From Methanoculleus sp. (GTDB taxonomy: Archaea > Halobacteriota > Methanomicrobia > Methanomicrobiales > Methanoculleaceae), in contig NZ_JAJGBK010000018.1 in assembly GCF_020696975.1 (NCBI RefSeq), positions 1 through 39,130 on the forward strand: a DNA stretch of 39,130 nucleotides, given 5' to 3'. Shown piece after piece: positions 24,522 to 32,982 of the stretch. Positions within the stretch are counted from its first letter, which is position 1. Every line of letters begins with the position of its first letter. Under the pieces are notes generated by a model, which searched no databases, had not been told where the DNA came from, and saw only the letters and a list, made by a program, of their open reading frames with translations. The translations under genes were made by a program, and so were the position numbers.

Positions 24522-25756
24522 ACCGGAAGGTGCGGATTGCCCAGCTCTCCTGCGGGCCGGAGTACAGCGGCGTCCAGAAGGAGATCTACGATGCCGCCGA
24601 GTCGGTCGGCGCGGAGGTCTTCTTCCCCGATATCGCTCTCGCCGACGTCGAGCGGGCGGTCGATGCGTTCGGCCTCGACGTCCGGAGCGCCGACTTAAAA
24701 CTGATGATCGCCCGGGCCATGGCCCTGGTGGAGGGGAGGGTGGATGCGGACGGGGTCTTCATCAGCACCTGTTTCCGGTGCGCCGAGGCGGCGATTGTGA
24801 GGAACGAACTTCGCCGGTACATCCCCGAGCACTCCAGACTCCCGGTGGTGAGTTACTCCTTCACCGAGCGGACAACCGCAGGCACGCTTCTCACCCGGAT
24901 GGAGGCCCTGACGACCATCGCCCGCCGGAGAGCGCTCCTCGCCCGCGAGGAGCAGACCGGGATCACGATGGGTGTCGACTCGGGGTCGAGCACCACGAAG
25001 GCCGTCGTGATGAAGGAGAACGAGATCGTCGGCACCGGCTGGCTCCCGACGACCGAGGTGCTCAAGAGCGCCGACGGTGCCGTCGCACAGGCACTCGAGA
25101 TGGCGGGCCTCACCATGGACGACATCCAGGCGATCGGCACAACGGGATACGGCCGGTTCCTGATCGGGAAGCATCTCGGGGCCGATCTCATCCAGGAAGA
25201 ACTGACGGTGAACTCGAAGGGCGCCGTCTACCTCGCCGGCCACCAGCGGGGCGCCTCGACCGTCATCGACATCGGCGGTATGGACAACAAGGCGATCAGC
25301 GTCATCGACGGGATCCCCGGGACCTTCACGATGGGCGGGATCTGCGCCGGTGCAAGCGGCCGGTTCCTGGAGATGACCGCAAAGCGGCTCGGCGTGGATA
25401 TCACCGAACTCGGCCCCCTCGCCATGAAGGGCATGGGAAAGAACGTCCCGATGAACAGTTACTGCATCGTCTTTGGGACGCAGAGCCTGGTGAACGCGCT
25501 CGCCGCCGGCTCCTCGCCTGAGGATGTGGCGGCTGCGGCCTGCCACAGTGTTGCCGAGCAGGTCTTTGAGCAGCAGTTGCAGGAGATCGATATCAAGGAG
25601 CCGGTGATCATGGTCGGCGGCACATCGCTGATCGAGGGGCTGGTCTACGCGATGGGCCAGCTCCTGCAGACCGAGATCGTCGTCCCGCGCCACTCGCAGT
25701 ACATCGGCGCTGTCGGGTCTGCCCTGCTCGCGTCCGGCTTCATCAAAGGAGAGTAG
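24518..25756 (+). CDS. mmp15: Methanogenesis marker protein 15, BadF/BcrD-like ATPase
   Basis: 412 residues. An N-terminal domain (1-145) with [13 protein letters not shown] precedes an ASKHA ATPase domain. The phosphate loop [14 protein letters not shown] is at about 149-162, and the second loop is [14 protein letters not shown]. The Fe-S cysteines of the activator family are in [11 protein letters not shown] (near 274) and NSYCIVFG (near 311). Relatives use ATP to send low-potential electrons to 2-hydroxyacyl-CoA dehydratase or benzoyl-CoA reductase. Electron delivery to MCR or its cofactor is the natural reading here (inference). mmp17 begins directly after its stop codon. Confidence 0.92.
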   Translation: MNRKVRIAQLSCGPEYSGVQKEIYDAAESVGAEVFFPDIALADVERAVDAFGLDVRSADLKLMIARAMALVEGRVDADGVFISTCFRCAEAAIVRNELRRYIPEHSRLPVVSYSFTERTTAGTLLTRMEALTTIARRRALLAREEQTGITMGVDSGSSTTKAVVMKENEIVGTGWLPTTEVLKSADGAVAQALEMAGLTMDDIQAIGTTGYGRFLIGKHLGADLIQEELTVNSKGAVYLAGHQRGASTVIDIGGMDNKAISVIDGIPGTFTMGGICAGASGRFLEMTAKRLGVDITELGPLAMKGMGKNVPMNSYCIVFGTQSLVNALAAGSSPEDVAAAACHSVAEQVFEQQLQEIDIKEPVIMVGGTSLIEGLVYAMGQLLQTEIVVPRHSQYIGAVGSALLASGFIKGE

Positions 25757-26341
25757 ATGCCTCCGTTGAACTACTTCGTGGTCGAGTCTCCCGATGCGGT
25801 CGGGAGAGAGGCGTATGAGCGGATAGCGGGCGATGTCCTCCAGGACCTCGATCTCATCAAGGTGATCGATCGGCTGCATATCTGCGTCGACCCGAAGGTG
25901 CCGATCTTTGTGGCCGCCGGGCTCCTCCGCCATATGCCGCGTGCGATCCGCGTCAGCGATTTTGCGAACGTCAACCCCGGCGAGAAGGAGACCGTCCTCG
26001 ATATCGCCGACGAGACCTATCTTGCACCGCTACTCCAGAAACTCTGGGCCCGCTTCGGAAAGGAGAACGTCGACCAGCCCGACCGGTTCACCGTCGTCCT
26101 CCCGAAAGGGGTGGTCGGGGATGAGGAACTCGAAGGCCTGGTGGTGGCCGACCCGAGCGAGACGCTCTATAAGGACGTCATCTACGCGCTCCAGTACATC
26201 GCTCCCGAGGGGTTCAAGGTCCGCCGCCAGTATATCAAGGACGGGAAGTTTTACTACGTGGCAAGTGAGGATACCCTCCCGGCCGACATCGTGGAGCGGG
26301 TTGTTGCGCCGATATTCGAGAGGATGGGGGTGAGCCTGTGA
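25757..26341 (+). CDS. mmp17: Methanogenesis marker protein 17
   Basis: 194 residues, full length. Family pieces include YFVVESPDAVGREAYERI, IDRLHICVDPKVPIFVAAGLLR and KVRRQYIKDGKFYYVASE. The start follows the mmp15 stop with no gap, and its end overlaps mmp7 by 4 nt, so the subunits are probably made in fixed ratio. Mmp17 has been reported with Mmp3, Mmp7 and A2 in the MCR activation assembly (recalled). Confidence 0.9.
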   Translation: MPPLNYFVVESPDAVGREAYERIAGDVLQDLDLIKVIDRLHICVDPKVPIFVAAGLLRHMPRAIRVSDFANVNPGEKETVLDIADETYLAPLLQKLWARFGKENVDQPDRFTVVLPKGVVGDEELEGLVVADPSETLYKDVIYALQYIAPEGFKVRRQYIKDGKFYYVASEDTLPADIVERVVAPIFERMGVSL

Positions 26342-27279
26342 CGACGCTGGTCCCGGTGACCTACAAAGGAGGCGTCTACCGGCACGACGAGATCATGGAC
26401 CTGATCGACGACCTCGGGGGCTACATTGTGCAGAAGCACGTCATGGCCCAGGATGTCGTGCTCCAGTCGTTCGTGCCGCGCGACGACATCGACCTGATAC
26501 GGGAGATCGCAAAGCCGCTTGCCGGCCAGGTGACCGAGGCGCCCCTCGTTGGGACCGAGATCGCCGTGGTCAGCCCGAGCCTGGAGATCCATCACCTTCC
26601 CCACACCGCCTGCGATATCGCCGAGTATCTCAGGCGGTCCGGGGCGAAGACCAACATGGTCGGGCTCTCCCGGGGATTCGGCAAGCGGATTGCAAACTTA
26701 AACGACGAGGAGCGGGATATCATCAACGAGCACGATCTCGCCGTCTACGCCCTCGGCACGTTCGAGGAGTGCATCCAGCAGAAGTTCCCGGTGCTCCGGC
26801 GGGGGATCCAGGTGCCGATCATCGTGACCGCCTCCCCGGACCGCGAGGCCCTGATGCGGATCATCGACCCTCCCGTCGAGGGCTACGTCGGCGGGATCGG
26901 GAGGATCATGCACCGGTTCAAGCGCCCCGAGGAACTCGCGAAACTTGATGAACTGGTGGACGAGGTCTCCCGGACCCTGGACGCCCGGCGCGACGCCCTT
27001 GCACGCGACCCGCTCTCGGTCTTCCCGCCCCGGCTGATGGCGATCATCGAGGAGCGGATCCACGAGGTCAGCATGCTGACGCACCCGACGCCGGTGACCG
27101 CCCAGATGGAGGGCCTCCGGGTGAAACTTCCCTACGATCCGTATGCCCCCGCGATCCGGTCGCTTGAGGTCGCCGACGGAGTGACTGTCGGGGATATCGC
27201 CGACGTTACGCCGTCACGAATGCGCAATTACATATTGATCCGGATTAAACCCTTCTCGGAAACCAGGATCTTGGTGTAG
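26338..27279 (+). CDS. mmp7: Methanogenesis marker protein 7
   Basis: 313 residues from a GTG that overlaps the mmp17 stop. Family stretches include TYKGGVYRHDEIMDLIDDLGG, HHLPHTACDIAEYLRR, GTFEECIQQKFPVLRRG and YVGGIGRIMHRFKRPEEL. Cysteines in HTACDIAEY and EECIQQ could bind a cluster. Mmp7 belongs to the MCR activation complex of Methanococcus with A2, Mmp3 and Mmp17 (recalled), and the gene order here supports the same unit. Confidence 0.92.
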   Translation: MTTLVPVTYKGGVYRHDEIMDLIDDLGGYIVQKHVMAQDVVLQSFVPRDDIDLIREIAKPLAGQVTEAPLVGTEIAVVSPSLEIHHLPHTACDIAEYLRRSGAKTNMVGLSRGFGKRIANLNDEERDIINEHDLAVYALGTFEECIQQKFPVLRRGIQVPIIVTASPDREALMRIIDPPVEGYVGGIGRIMHRFKRPEELAKLDELVDEVSRTLDARRDALARDPLSVFPPRLMAIIEERIHEVSMLTHPTPVTAQMEGLRVKLPYDPYAPAIRSLEVADGVTVGDIADVTPSRMRNYILIRIKPFSETRILV

Positions 27280-27281
27280 CG

Positions 27282-27731
27282 ATGGACTTTGAGAAGATAC
27301 TTGCACGGGTTGCTGAGCGGGGATCGGACGCGATCGCGGAGGAACTCCTCCGTGAGATCGAGGCGGAATACGGCAGGGTTCCCCTGATTTTTGAGCGGAT
27401 GGCGGAACGGCCGGAGATCCTCATATCACACCTTCTTTACAAGGGTTCTGTTGTCGAGACCAGCCAGCTTGATCCGAAGACGATCGAGCTCATCAGCCTC
27501 GCGGTGGGCGCCGCGCTCAAGTGCAGCCACTGCGTGGAGTATCATATGCAGTCGGCGATGGCGAAGGGTGCAACCCGGGCCGAGATCCTCGAGGTGATCC
27601 TGATCGCGGGGATGCTCGCGAACTCCGCGGTCCTCGCGGACGCTTACCGGGTGGTGAACGGCTCGGGCGGCCCCTGCCCCTCCTGCGATATCAACGGGAC
27701 GGGCCTCAATAAGACCTGTTCCGATAGGTGA
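27282..27731 (+). CDS. Carboxymuconolactone decarboxylase/AhpD-like protein
   Basis: 149 residues. The AhpD-like active site is CSHCVEYH (Cys81, Cys84, His88), with the helices around it (LISLAVGAALK, RAEILEVILIAGMLAN). Members are thiol oxidoreductases or peroxidases. The C-terminus adds GPCPSCDINGTGLNKTC, a second Cys-rich motif outside the core. It lies 2 bp after mmp7 and closes the operon, so protection or thiol chemistry for MCR activation is possible (inference). Confidence 0.85.
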   Translation: MDFEKILARVAERGSDAIAEELLREIEAEYGRVPLIFERMAERPEILISHLLYKGSVVETSQLDPKTIELISLAVGAALKCSHCVEYHMQSAMAKGATRAEILEVILIAGMLANSAVLADAYRVVNGSGGPCPSCDINGTGLNKTCSDR

Positions 27732-27758
27732 CCGGGCCGCATTTGAGCGTCTTCTCCG

Positions 27759-27794
27759 AGCCCCCGCCCGGTGGGGGCTTCCTTTTCCTCTTTT
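27759..27794 (+). terminator. Terminator of the MCR-activation operon
   Basis: AGCCCCC (27759-27765) and GGGGGCT (27773-27779) form a 7-bp stem with a 7-nt loop, followed by the T-rich run TTCCTTTTCCTCTTTT. It separates the operon from the convergent gene at 27800. Confidence 0.8.
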
Positions 27795-27799
27795 GATAG

Positions 27800-28507
27800 T
27801 CATTCCGCTTTCTCCTGCGGGCAGACTCCTCCCTTCTCCCGCAGGCTTCTTCCCGCGTATGCGGCAAGCAGGACCGCGAGGACGCCGGTGATGAAGATGC
27901 CATCGAATATCCCCGCTCCCCCGATGGAGAGGACGGTATCGCGGTCCCCGGCAAGCGCCGCGAGCACCTCCGGGTTCGCGAGGTTGAGGAGATCGGCGCC
28001 GAGCAGCGTTCCTATGGTTCCCCCTGCGTAGGCAAGCCCGGGGGCTGCACGGCAGCCGCGGGCGAGGAGCAGTCCTGCGACCGCCCCGGTGAGAGGCGCG
28101 ATGTAAAACGGCATGGTGATCCCGAGCCCCGGGACGGGCGTTGCGAACGTGTAGGCGACGAGCGACACGATGACGACGGCGATGAGGGCTTTTGGACGAG
28201 AGATCCGGCTGCTCAGGAGCATCCCTGCCGTCACGAAGAGAGGGATGACGGCGCCGCCCACGTTGACCGCGATGGTGGCGCCGCCAAGAGATACCAGCGG
28301 GATATCGATCAGGCTGCCGGGGAGGACACCTGCCGTCACCAGCACCGCCTGGTAGAACCGGAGTCCGATCGATTCAAAGACCGCTTCGCTCACGAGGAGG
28401 AGGTTGAAGATGACCAGGGTCGGTATGATGACGGCGAGAGCGATCAGGATCTGCTCCGGGCTGAGGAGAACCGGCAGAATCGCGATCGTCAGTGACTCGA
28501 TATCCAT
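27800..28507 (-). CDS. DUF1614-like polytopic membrane protein
   Basis: 235 residues with about seven hydrophobic helices. Glycine-rich conserved turns include GVLPGSLIDIPL, VAVNVGGAVIPL-type sequence (ATIAVNVGGAVIPLF), GTLLGADLLNL and SIGGAGIFDGIFITGV. This pattern is typical of the DUF1614 membrane family of unknown role. The start at 28507 is close to a minus-strand TATA (ATATTTAAG, about 28534-28542), leaving almost no leader. It converges on the MCR operon. Confidence 0.8.
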   Translation of the reverse strand: MDIESLTIAILPVLLSPEQILIALAVIIPTLVIFNLLLVSEAVFESIGLRFYQAVLVTAGVLPGSLIDIPLVSLGGATIAVNVGGAVIPLFVTAGMLLSSRISRPKALIAVVIVSLVAYTFATPVPGLGITMPFYIAPLTGAVAGLLLARGCRAAPGLAYAGGTIGTLLGADLLNLANPEVLAALAGDRDTVLSIGGAGIFDGIFITGVLAVLLAAYAGRSLREKGGVCPQEKAE

Positions 28508-28530
28508 GGGCAGTACACCGGATGAGTCTA

Positions 28531-28545
28531 TGTCTTAAATATCTT
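28531..28545 (-). promoter_or_regulatory. TATA promoter of the 28507 gene
   Basis: Minus-strand GATATTTAAGACA lies 25-35 bp before the ATG at 28507, the expected distance for a leaderless or near-leaderless archaeal mRNA. Confidence 0.5.
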
Positions 28546-28908
28546 GAGCCGCTCCCACCGGGACGGCAATGGTAACCTCTGCCGATCATGCCGGTCGCGG
28601 GCCGCTGAGAGGGCCATTAATTGAAAATAAACAAATATAAATATATTAATCTCTTAAATTCAGCCTTTTATTGGCTGTAGAGAATAGAAATATTTATAAA
28701 TGGATAGTTGGGATAAACTAATTCAGCGAATCTTCCCCCGGATGAGATAACGGGGGAGGCCGAGAACCGCGTTGTCCCTCAGGGCGTATATCGATCACTG
28801 TATGACAAATATCGGCTTTATTCGCCGGAACCTGTTGTATGTACCATAGTAGTGGGTGATTGAGAACGATTTCATTCTATCCGACTGGTTGCAGTTGCGC
28901 GGGGGCGC
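28546..28908. other. AT-rich intergenic island with promoter and hairpin
   Basis: Within this GC-rich genome, 28615-28730 is strikingly AT-rich. Plus-strand TATA-like boxes are AAATATAAATAT (about 28634) and AATATTTATAAATGG (about 28689-28703). CTTCCCCCG (28732-28740) pairs with CGGGGGAGG (28751-28759) around a 10-nt loop just after the likely start. Either a leader of about 190 nt for the 28909 gene or a separate small RNA would fit. Two 15-16 codon frames inside it are not supported. Confidence 0.45.
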
Positions 28909-29628
28909 ATGGTGGCCTTTACTGTTGAGGATCTGCTCCGGCGCCTGGACCGGCTTCAGGCGCGAGGCCCGATCCCGTTCGACGTGAGGAGCGGGGAGAT
29001 CGTCGGTCTCCTCTGCACCGGCGGTCAGGGACGGCAGACACTGGTTGCCATCCTCACGACGATGCTCTTCCCTCTCTCGGGGTTTGCCGAGCGCTCATCG
29101 CTCGCGATCCTCGGGAACCTCGGGGACATGCGGCGGAGCATGGGCATCGTCCTCGGGGAATCGGTCCTCGACCCGGCCCTGACCGGCAGGGAGAACCTGG
29201 ACTTCCACGCCCGTTTGCACGGTCTGGGTGACGACCTCCGGAGAAGGAGGGTCCTCGAAGTCATGGAGTTTGTCGGGCTCTCGGGGAGCCTGGACGCCGC
29301 GGTTGAGACATACTCCCCCGTCATGGTACGGCGTCTTGAGATCGCACGGGCTTTTCTTGCACATCCGGGGGTCCTCTTCCTTGCCGAACCGACGAAGGGG
29401 CTGGACGAGTCCGACCGCGAGGAGATATGGGGTCTCCTCCGGCGGCTGAACCGCGAACGGAGGGTAACGATCGTCTTTACGACTCACGATGTGGCTGAAG
29501 CGGAGGCAGTCTGCACCCGGGTTGCCGTGGTTGATGGCGGGGAGGTTGTGGCCCTGGATACGCCGGATACCTTCCGTGCGGTGATGGCCGCCAATGAGGT
29601 TCCGCTGAAGTTTGACGATGCTGCATGA
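28909..29628 (+). CDS. ABC-type ATPase homolog with degraded nucleotide-binding motifs (pseudo-ATPase)
   Basis: 239 residues with the order and spacing of a NosF/CcmA-like ABC ATPase. The P-loop at 33-44 reads GLLCTGGQGRQT where GLLGPNGAGKTT is expected: the Lys is Arg42 and the next Ser/Thr is Gln43. The signature LSGGQ is replaced by YSPVM (near 138). Walker B ends LFLAEPTKGLD, with Ala for the magnesium Asp but the Glu kept. The Q-loop Gln is absent (VLGESVLDPALTGRENL). The H-loop FTTHD remains. ATP hydrolysis is unlikely, and a structural or regulatory role is more probable. It is intact as a reading frame. No permease adjoins. Confidence 0.85.
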   Translation: MVAFTVEDLLRRLDRLQARGPIPFDVRSGEIVGLLCTGGQGRQTLVAILTTMLFPLSGFAERSSLAILGNLGDMRRSMGIVLGESVLDPALTGRENLDFHARLHGLGDDLRRRRVLEVMEFVGLSGSLDAAVETYSPVMVRRLEIARAFLAHPGVLFLAEPTKGLDESDREEIWGLLRRLNRERRVTIVFTTHDVAEAEAVCTRVAVVDGGEVVALDTPDTFRAVMAANEVPLKFDDAA

Positions 29629-29694
29629 GCCGGCGAGGATGCCGGAGATGGAGTGACGCAAAAGACCAAAACCCCTTTATCCTCGTGTCATGAC

Positions 29695-30135
29695 ATGAGG
29701 TTCATGGTTGACCCTCACTTTTCGTTTGTCCTCCTGCTCGCCGTCGGGAGCATCATCGCGGTTGTGCTGATCGGCGGATGTCTCGGCGGCCCGGCTTCCG
29801 ATGACCGGATCATCCGGACCATAACCCCTGCCGAGGCGTCCGGCCTGGTCGAGGAGGCGGGGCAGGACCCGAAGTTTGTCGTCATCGACGTGAGAAGGCC
29901 GGACGAGTTCGCCCGCGGGCATATTCCCGGCGCAATCAATATCAATTCGGCACAGTTTTCAGAGCACATGGGAAGCCTTGACCCGGACGGGAGATATGTC
30001 ATATGCTGCCAGCGGGGCGGGCGGAGCGCCGGCGTCCGGGAGATGATGCGGGAGGCGGGATTCCGCGAGGTCTATGAGATCGGGGGCGGGATGAGCGCCT
30101 GGGAGGCGGCCGGGCTCCCGGTGGTACGGGACTGA
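29695..30135 (+). CDS. Rhodanese-domain lipoprotein
   Basis: 146 residues from the ATG at 29695; ATG 29704 and GTG 29653 are alternatives. A CCTTTATCC box at about 29672 argues against the 29653 start. A signal sequence with lipobox LIGGC (Cys29) places the domain outside the membrane. The single rhodanese domain has FVVIDVRRPDEFARGHIPGAINI and the active-site loop CQRGGRS, followed by MMREAGFREVYEIGGGMSAWEAAGLPV. It would transfer sulfur atoms outside the cell; the substrate is unknown. Confidence 0.88.
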   Translation: MRFMVDPHFSFVLLLAVGSIIAVVLIGGCLGGPASDDRIIRTITPAEASGLVEEAGQDPKFVVIDVRRPDEFARGHIPGAININSAQFSEHMGSLDPDGRYVICCQRGGRSAGVREMMREAGFREVYEIGGGMSAWEAAGLPVVRD

Positions 30136-30140
30136 AGCCT

Positions 30141-30593
30141 TCACTCCCGGTGCTTCACGTAGGTGACGCCTTCCGGCTCTTCGCTCTCGTGGGTCTCTAT
30201 CACGACGGTGCCCGAGATCCGGTTAAAGAGCCTCTGTTTTGAGCCCGGCATGGCGAGCCAGCCTATCAGGCAGTCGGGGACGAGGATGAACGCCTTCCCG
30301 AAACTCTCGACTGCCGCGGCACCAAACCCTATGTCCTCACCGGCCCGGCCGGTAACCCGGATCTTGAGCGCCATCTTGCCGATGGACTGGCCCCGGTAAC
30401 CCTCGAGCAGCGTCCAGTAGAGGAAGAGGACGACCGAGGAGAGGCTGATGGAGAGGAGCCCGGGGTCTATCGTGATCCGCCATGCCGGCGGCAGCCAATC
30501 AGAGAGCGTCCAGAATGGTAGCCCGATCAGGATGATGTCGATCAGCCAGGCCCAGAACCGGGTCTCCCACCTGGCGAGATAGAGGGTAGCCAT
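30141..30593 (-). CDS. RDD-family membrane protein
   Basis: 150 residues from the ATG at 30593; the frame stays open to 30671 but the added residues are not family-like. RDD signature residues are in ARWETRFWAWLIDIILIG (Arg and Asp of helix 1), and EGYRGQSIGKMALKIRV is the conserved second motif. There are three membrane helices, the last near FILVPDCLIGWLAM. The RLFNRISGTVVIE ending is typical. The function is unknown, and transport has been suggested for the family. It converges with the rhodanese gene at a 5-bp gap. Confidence 0.85.
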   Translation of the reverse strand: MATLYLARWETRFWAWLIDIILIGLPFWTLSDWLPPAWRITIDPGLLSISLSSVVLFLYWTLLEGYRGQSIGKMALKIRVTGRAGEDIGFGAAAVESFGKAFILVPDCLIGWLAMPGSKQRLFNRISGTVVIETHESEEPEGVTYVKHRE

Positions 30594-30673
30594 ATCGATA
30601 ATCTGTCGTCCCTGGTGGGGCTTAAGGTTACGTGTCGGCCGATGGGGGGTGGCCGGATGCCCCGGCCACAACA

Positions 30674-30712
30674 GTGATATAGTACACTCTCAAGTATAAT
30701 ACTTATGAGTGT
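30674..30712 (+). promoter_or_regulatory. Promoter and 29-bp palindromic operator over the start codon of the 30705 gene
   Basis: A TATA-like GTGATATAGTA (30674-30684) is followed by an inverted repeat. ACACTCTCAAGTAT (30684-30697) mirrors ATACTTATGAGTGT (30699-30712) with two mismatches about base 30698. The ATG (30705) lies in the right arm. This would let a bound protein block initiation. Confidence 0.6.
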
Positions 30713-32117
30713 GTTCCTCGACCGGCATCGGGAGTTATCGGCGCTTGCCGATCGCTACCGGAGCGGTAAAGCCGAGTTCGTTGTGCTTTACGGGAGACGC
30801 CGCGTCGGAAAGAGTGATCTCATCGACCAGTTTCTCCAGTTCGGGAACGGGATCCACCTGCTTGCCCGTGAGGAGTCGAAAACCCTTCAACTCCGGAAAT
30901 TCTCAAGGGACCTCGGGGATTATTTCGAGGATCCCTTCCTCAAAAGAACCGGTTTTTCAGACTGGGACAGTTTCTTCGAGTACATTGTGCAGCGATCCGG
31001 CTCCCGGTTTGTCCTTGCCATCGACGAGTTTCCGTACCTCGTCAAAGAAGATCCCTCGCTTCCGTCTATCATCCAGGATTACTGGGACACACACCTCAAG
31101 GAGACTCAGGTCTTCCTCCTCCTCTCCGGCTCGAGCATCTCCATGATGGAGTCGACGACGATGGACTACAGAAGCCCACTTTTTGGCAGGAGAACGGGCC
31201 AGATCCTCCTGCACCCTCTCCGGTTCATCCATGTCCTCGACTACCTGGGGGATATGCGCAAGGCTGTGGAGTTCTATGCCGTCTTCGGGGGGACGCCTGC
31301 ATACATCATGACCGCCGATCCGGATAAGGACATCATGGCCAACGTGGAAGAGAAGTTGCTGCGGGAGGACTCTTTCCTCTTCCGGGACGTCGAGTTCGTT
31401 CTCAGGACGGAACTTGCCGAACCCCGTTACTACTTCTCCATCCTCTATTCCATTGCGGAGGGGAACAACCGTATCGGCCTCATCTGCAATGATACCGGCC
31501 TTTCAAAGAGCATCGTGAATAAGTACCTCTCCGTTCTGATCGACCTGCAACTGGCACACCGGCGTATACCTGTAACCGAGGGGCAGAAGAGCAGGAAAGG
31601 TCTCTACTTCCTCTCTGACAATCTCTTCAATTTCTGGTTCTCATTCGCCAACCCCTGCCTGGAATCGCTTGAGCGCGGCAACGCCGGGCTGATCGTGGAT
31701 CAGTATGTCAAACCGCGGTTCGCGGCGTATGTGGGCAGGCTCTTTGAGGCAATCGTCGCAGATCTCTTTGAACTCTTTAACCAGCACGGTGCCCTGCCCT
31801 TTGTCTATACCCGGCTGGGGAGTTGGTGGCACCGGGGTGAGGAGATCGATATCGTCTGCCTCCGTGAAGATCAACCAGAGATTCTCTTCTGCGAGTGCAA
31901 ATGGCAGGACGGTGTGGACGGCCATCGGGTTCTCGAGGAGCTCCGGGCGAAAGCGCCCCATGTCTCATGGCAGAACGGCAGGCGCAAGGAGCATTTCTGT
32001 ATCGTGGCACGAACATTCTCTCGCCGCCCGATGGAGGACGATCGAGTCTCCTGCTATGACCTTGACGATCTAACGAGGGTTGTTGCAGATTGCCGAAAAG
32101 GAGGTTTCTCGGCATAG
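30705..32117 (+). CDS. Archaeal ATPase with C-terminal DUF234 nuclease-like domain
   Basis: 470 residues. The STAND/AAA-type ATPase domain has Walker A GRRRVGKS (30-37), Walker B FVLAIDEFPYL (about 102-112) and a sensor region LLLSGSSISMME. A winged-helix part (about 250-300: RIGLICNDTGLSKSIVNKYLSVLIDL) precedes the DUF234 domain with GEEIDIVCL...FCECKW, the pattern of a PD-(D/E)xK fold. Such proteins are common and often duplicated in archaea, with unclear roles (defence or mobile origin suggested). It is probably leaderless: the TATA is about 25-30 bp before the ATG, and the ATG lies in a palindrome. Confidence 0.88.
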   Translation: MSVFLDRHRELSALADRYRSGKAEFVVLYGRRRVGKSDLIDQFLQFGNGIHLLAREESKTLQLRKFSRDLGDYFEDPFLKRTGFSDWDSFFEYIVQRSGSRFVLAIDEFPYLVKEDPSLPSIIQDYWDTHLKETQVFLLLSGSSISMMESTTMDYRSPLFGRRTGQILLHPLRFIHVLDYLGDMRKAVEFYAVFGGTPAYIMTADPDKDIMANVEEKLLREDSFLFRDVEFVLRTELAEPRYYFSILYSIAEGNNRIGLICNDTGLSKSIVNKYLSVLIDLQLAHRRIPVTEGQKSRKGLYFLSDNLFNFWFSFANPCLESLERGNAGLIVDQYVKPRFAAYVGRLFEAIVADLFELFNQHGALPFVYTRLGSWWHRGEEIDIVCLREDQPEILFCECKWQDGVDGHRVLEELRAKAPHVSWQNGRRKEHFCIVARTFSRRPMEDDRVSCYDLDDLTRVVADCRKGGFSA

Positions 32118-32224
32118 GCGTGCTGTATCCGGAACCCGGATCCTCCGGGTGGAGAAGGCGCACCGGAGCATTGCTTTGTTCGCATCGACCGGGCGTGTAC
32201 CGGATTCCCGGGACTATCTATCGC

Positions 32225-32235
32225 AAAAAAAGGCG
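32225..32235 (-). terminator. U-tract terminator of the primase-ribosomal operon
   Basis: On the minus strand the PAC2-like gene stop (32236) is followed within 11 bp by a run of seven T (32225-32231). There is no strong stem, as is common in archaea. Confidence 0.55.
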
Positions 32236-32982
32236 TTATCCGATGTAACTTAATTCTTCGCGACCCCGGGCCTCTTCGGTCTCCTGGATCTTTGCTATGA
32301 TCTGCTCCATAGCCTCGGCACGCTGCTGCAGGCTGGTCGGATCGACATCGATCCCGATCAGGCGTGAGAGAACCGCGAGGAGGCCGTCGGCGCTTTTTGG
32401 GTCGACGATGTAACCGCTCGTCTCGCCCATCAGGCAGATCCCCTCGATGCCCCGCATCTCGCCGAGGCCGAGCAGGAGTCCCGATGCTCCCACAATCGCC
32501 CCGCCGGTCTCGGCGTTCTCAAACGACCCTCCGGCCGCCTCCACCTCCGGCCGGAGATGCTCCATGTTGACTGAGCAGATCACTCTCGGGCTCTCGACCA
32601 GGTGGCCGACGCCGTAGCCGCCGAGCGCGTAGATCCGCTGGACCCCGAGGTCTTCAGCGATATCCAGGTAACGTTCGGTCAGGATATAGTGACCTTCGGC
32701 CGAGTTGCTCTGGAAGTCGCCCACAAGAAAAAGGATCGCCTTCCCGTCCTTCTCGCAACGGTAGATCTCGTTATTGACCAGGTGGGTGATCCCCTGCTCA
32801 TCGACGATCACCTGCGGCGGGAAATGGAGCGAGTAGATCTCCGCTATCTTCTCGGCCCCGAGCTCGTCGATCAGGTGGTCGGCAACGAGTTTCCCGACAT
32901 GCCCGATGCCGGGCAGACCCTCGACAAGGACCGGAGCGTCGATCTTTTCTTCCCGGAGAAAGTTTACTCTGACGTGTTCCAT
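32236..32982 (-). CDS. PAC2-family (proteasome assembly chaperone-like) protein
   Basis: 248 residues. The family start is VLVEGLPGIGHVGKLVADHLI. A phosphorylase-like core (YALGGYGVGHLVESPRVICSV), GASGLLLGLGEMRGIEGICLMGETSGY and a C-terminal helix rich in Glu/Arg (QRAEAMEQIIAKIQETEEA) follow. Archaeal PAC2 relatives (PbaB-like) bind or help assemble proteasome-type rings, sometimes with Cdc48. It follows nop10 with a 19-bp overlap and ends the operon, the order found in many archaea. Confidence 0.88.
   Translation of the reverse strand: MEHVRVNFLREEKIDAPVLVEGLPGIGHVGKLVADHLIDELGAEKIAEIYSLHFPPQVIVDEQGITHLVNNEIYRCEKDGKAILFLVGDFQSNSAEGHYILTERYLDIAEDLGVQRIYALGGYGVGHLVESPRVICSVNMEHLRPEVEAAGGSFENAETGGAIVGASGLLLGLGEMRGIEGICLMGETSGYIVDPKSADGLLAVLSRLIGIDVDPTSLQQRAEAMEQIIAKIQETEEARGREELSYIG

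Noticed and set aside
28701-28848. Two mini-frames of 15-16 codons in the AT-rich island
   Set aside because: No ribosome site, and the first start codon lies within or upstream of the likely transcript start.
28909-29628. Calling the degraded ABC ATPase a pseudogene
   Set aside because: The frame is full length with normal codon use, and the fold-defining segments remain; a pseudo-enzyme is the better description.
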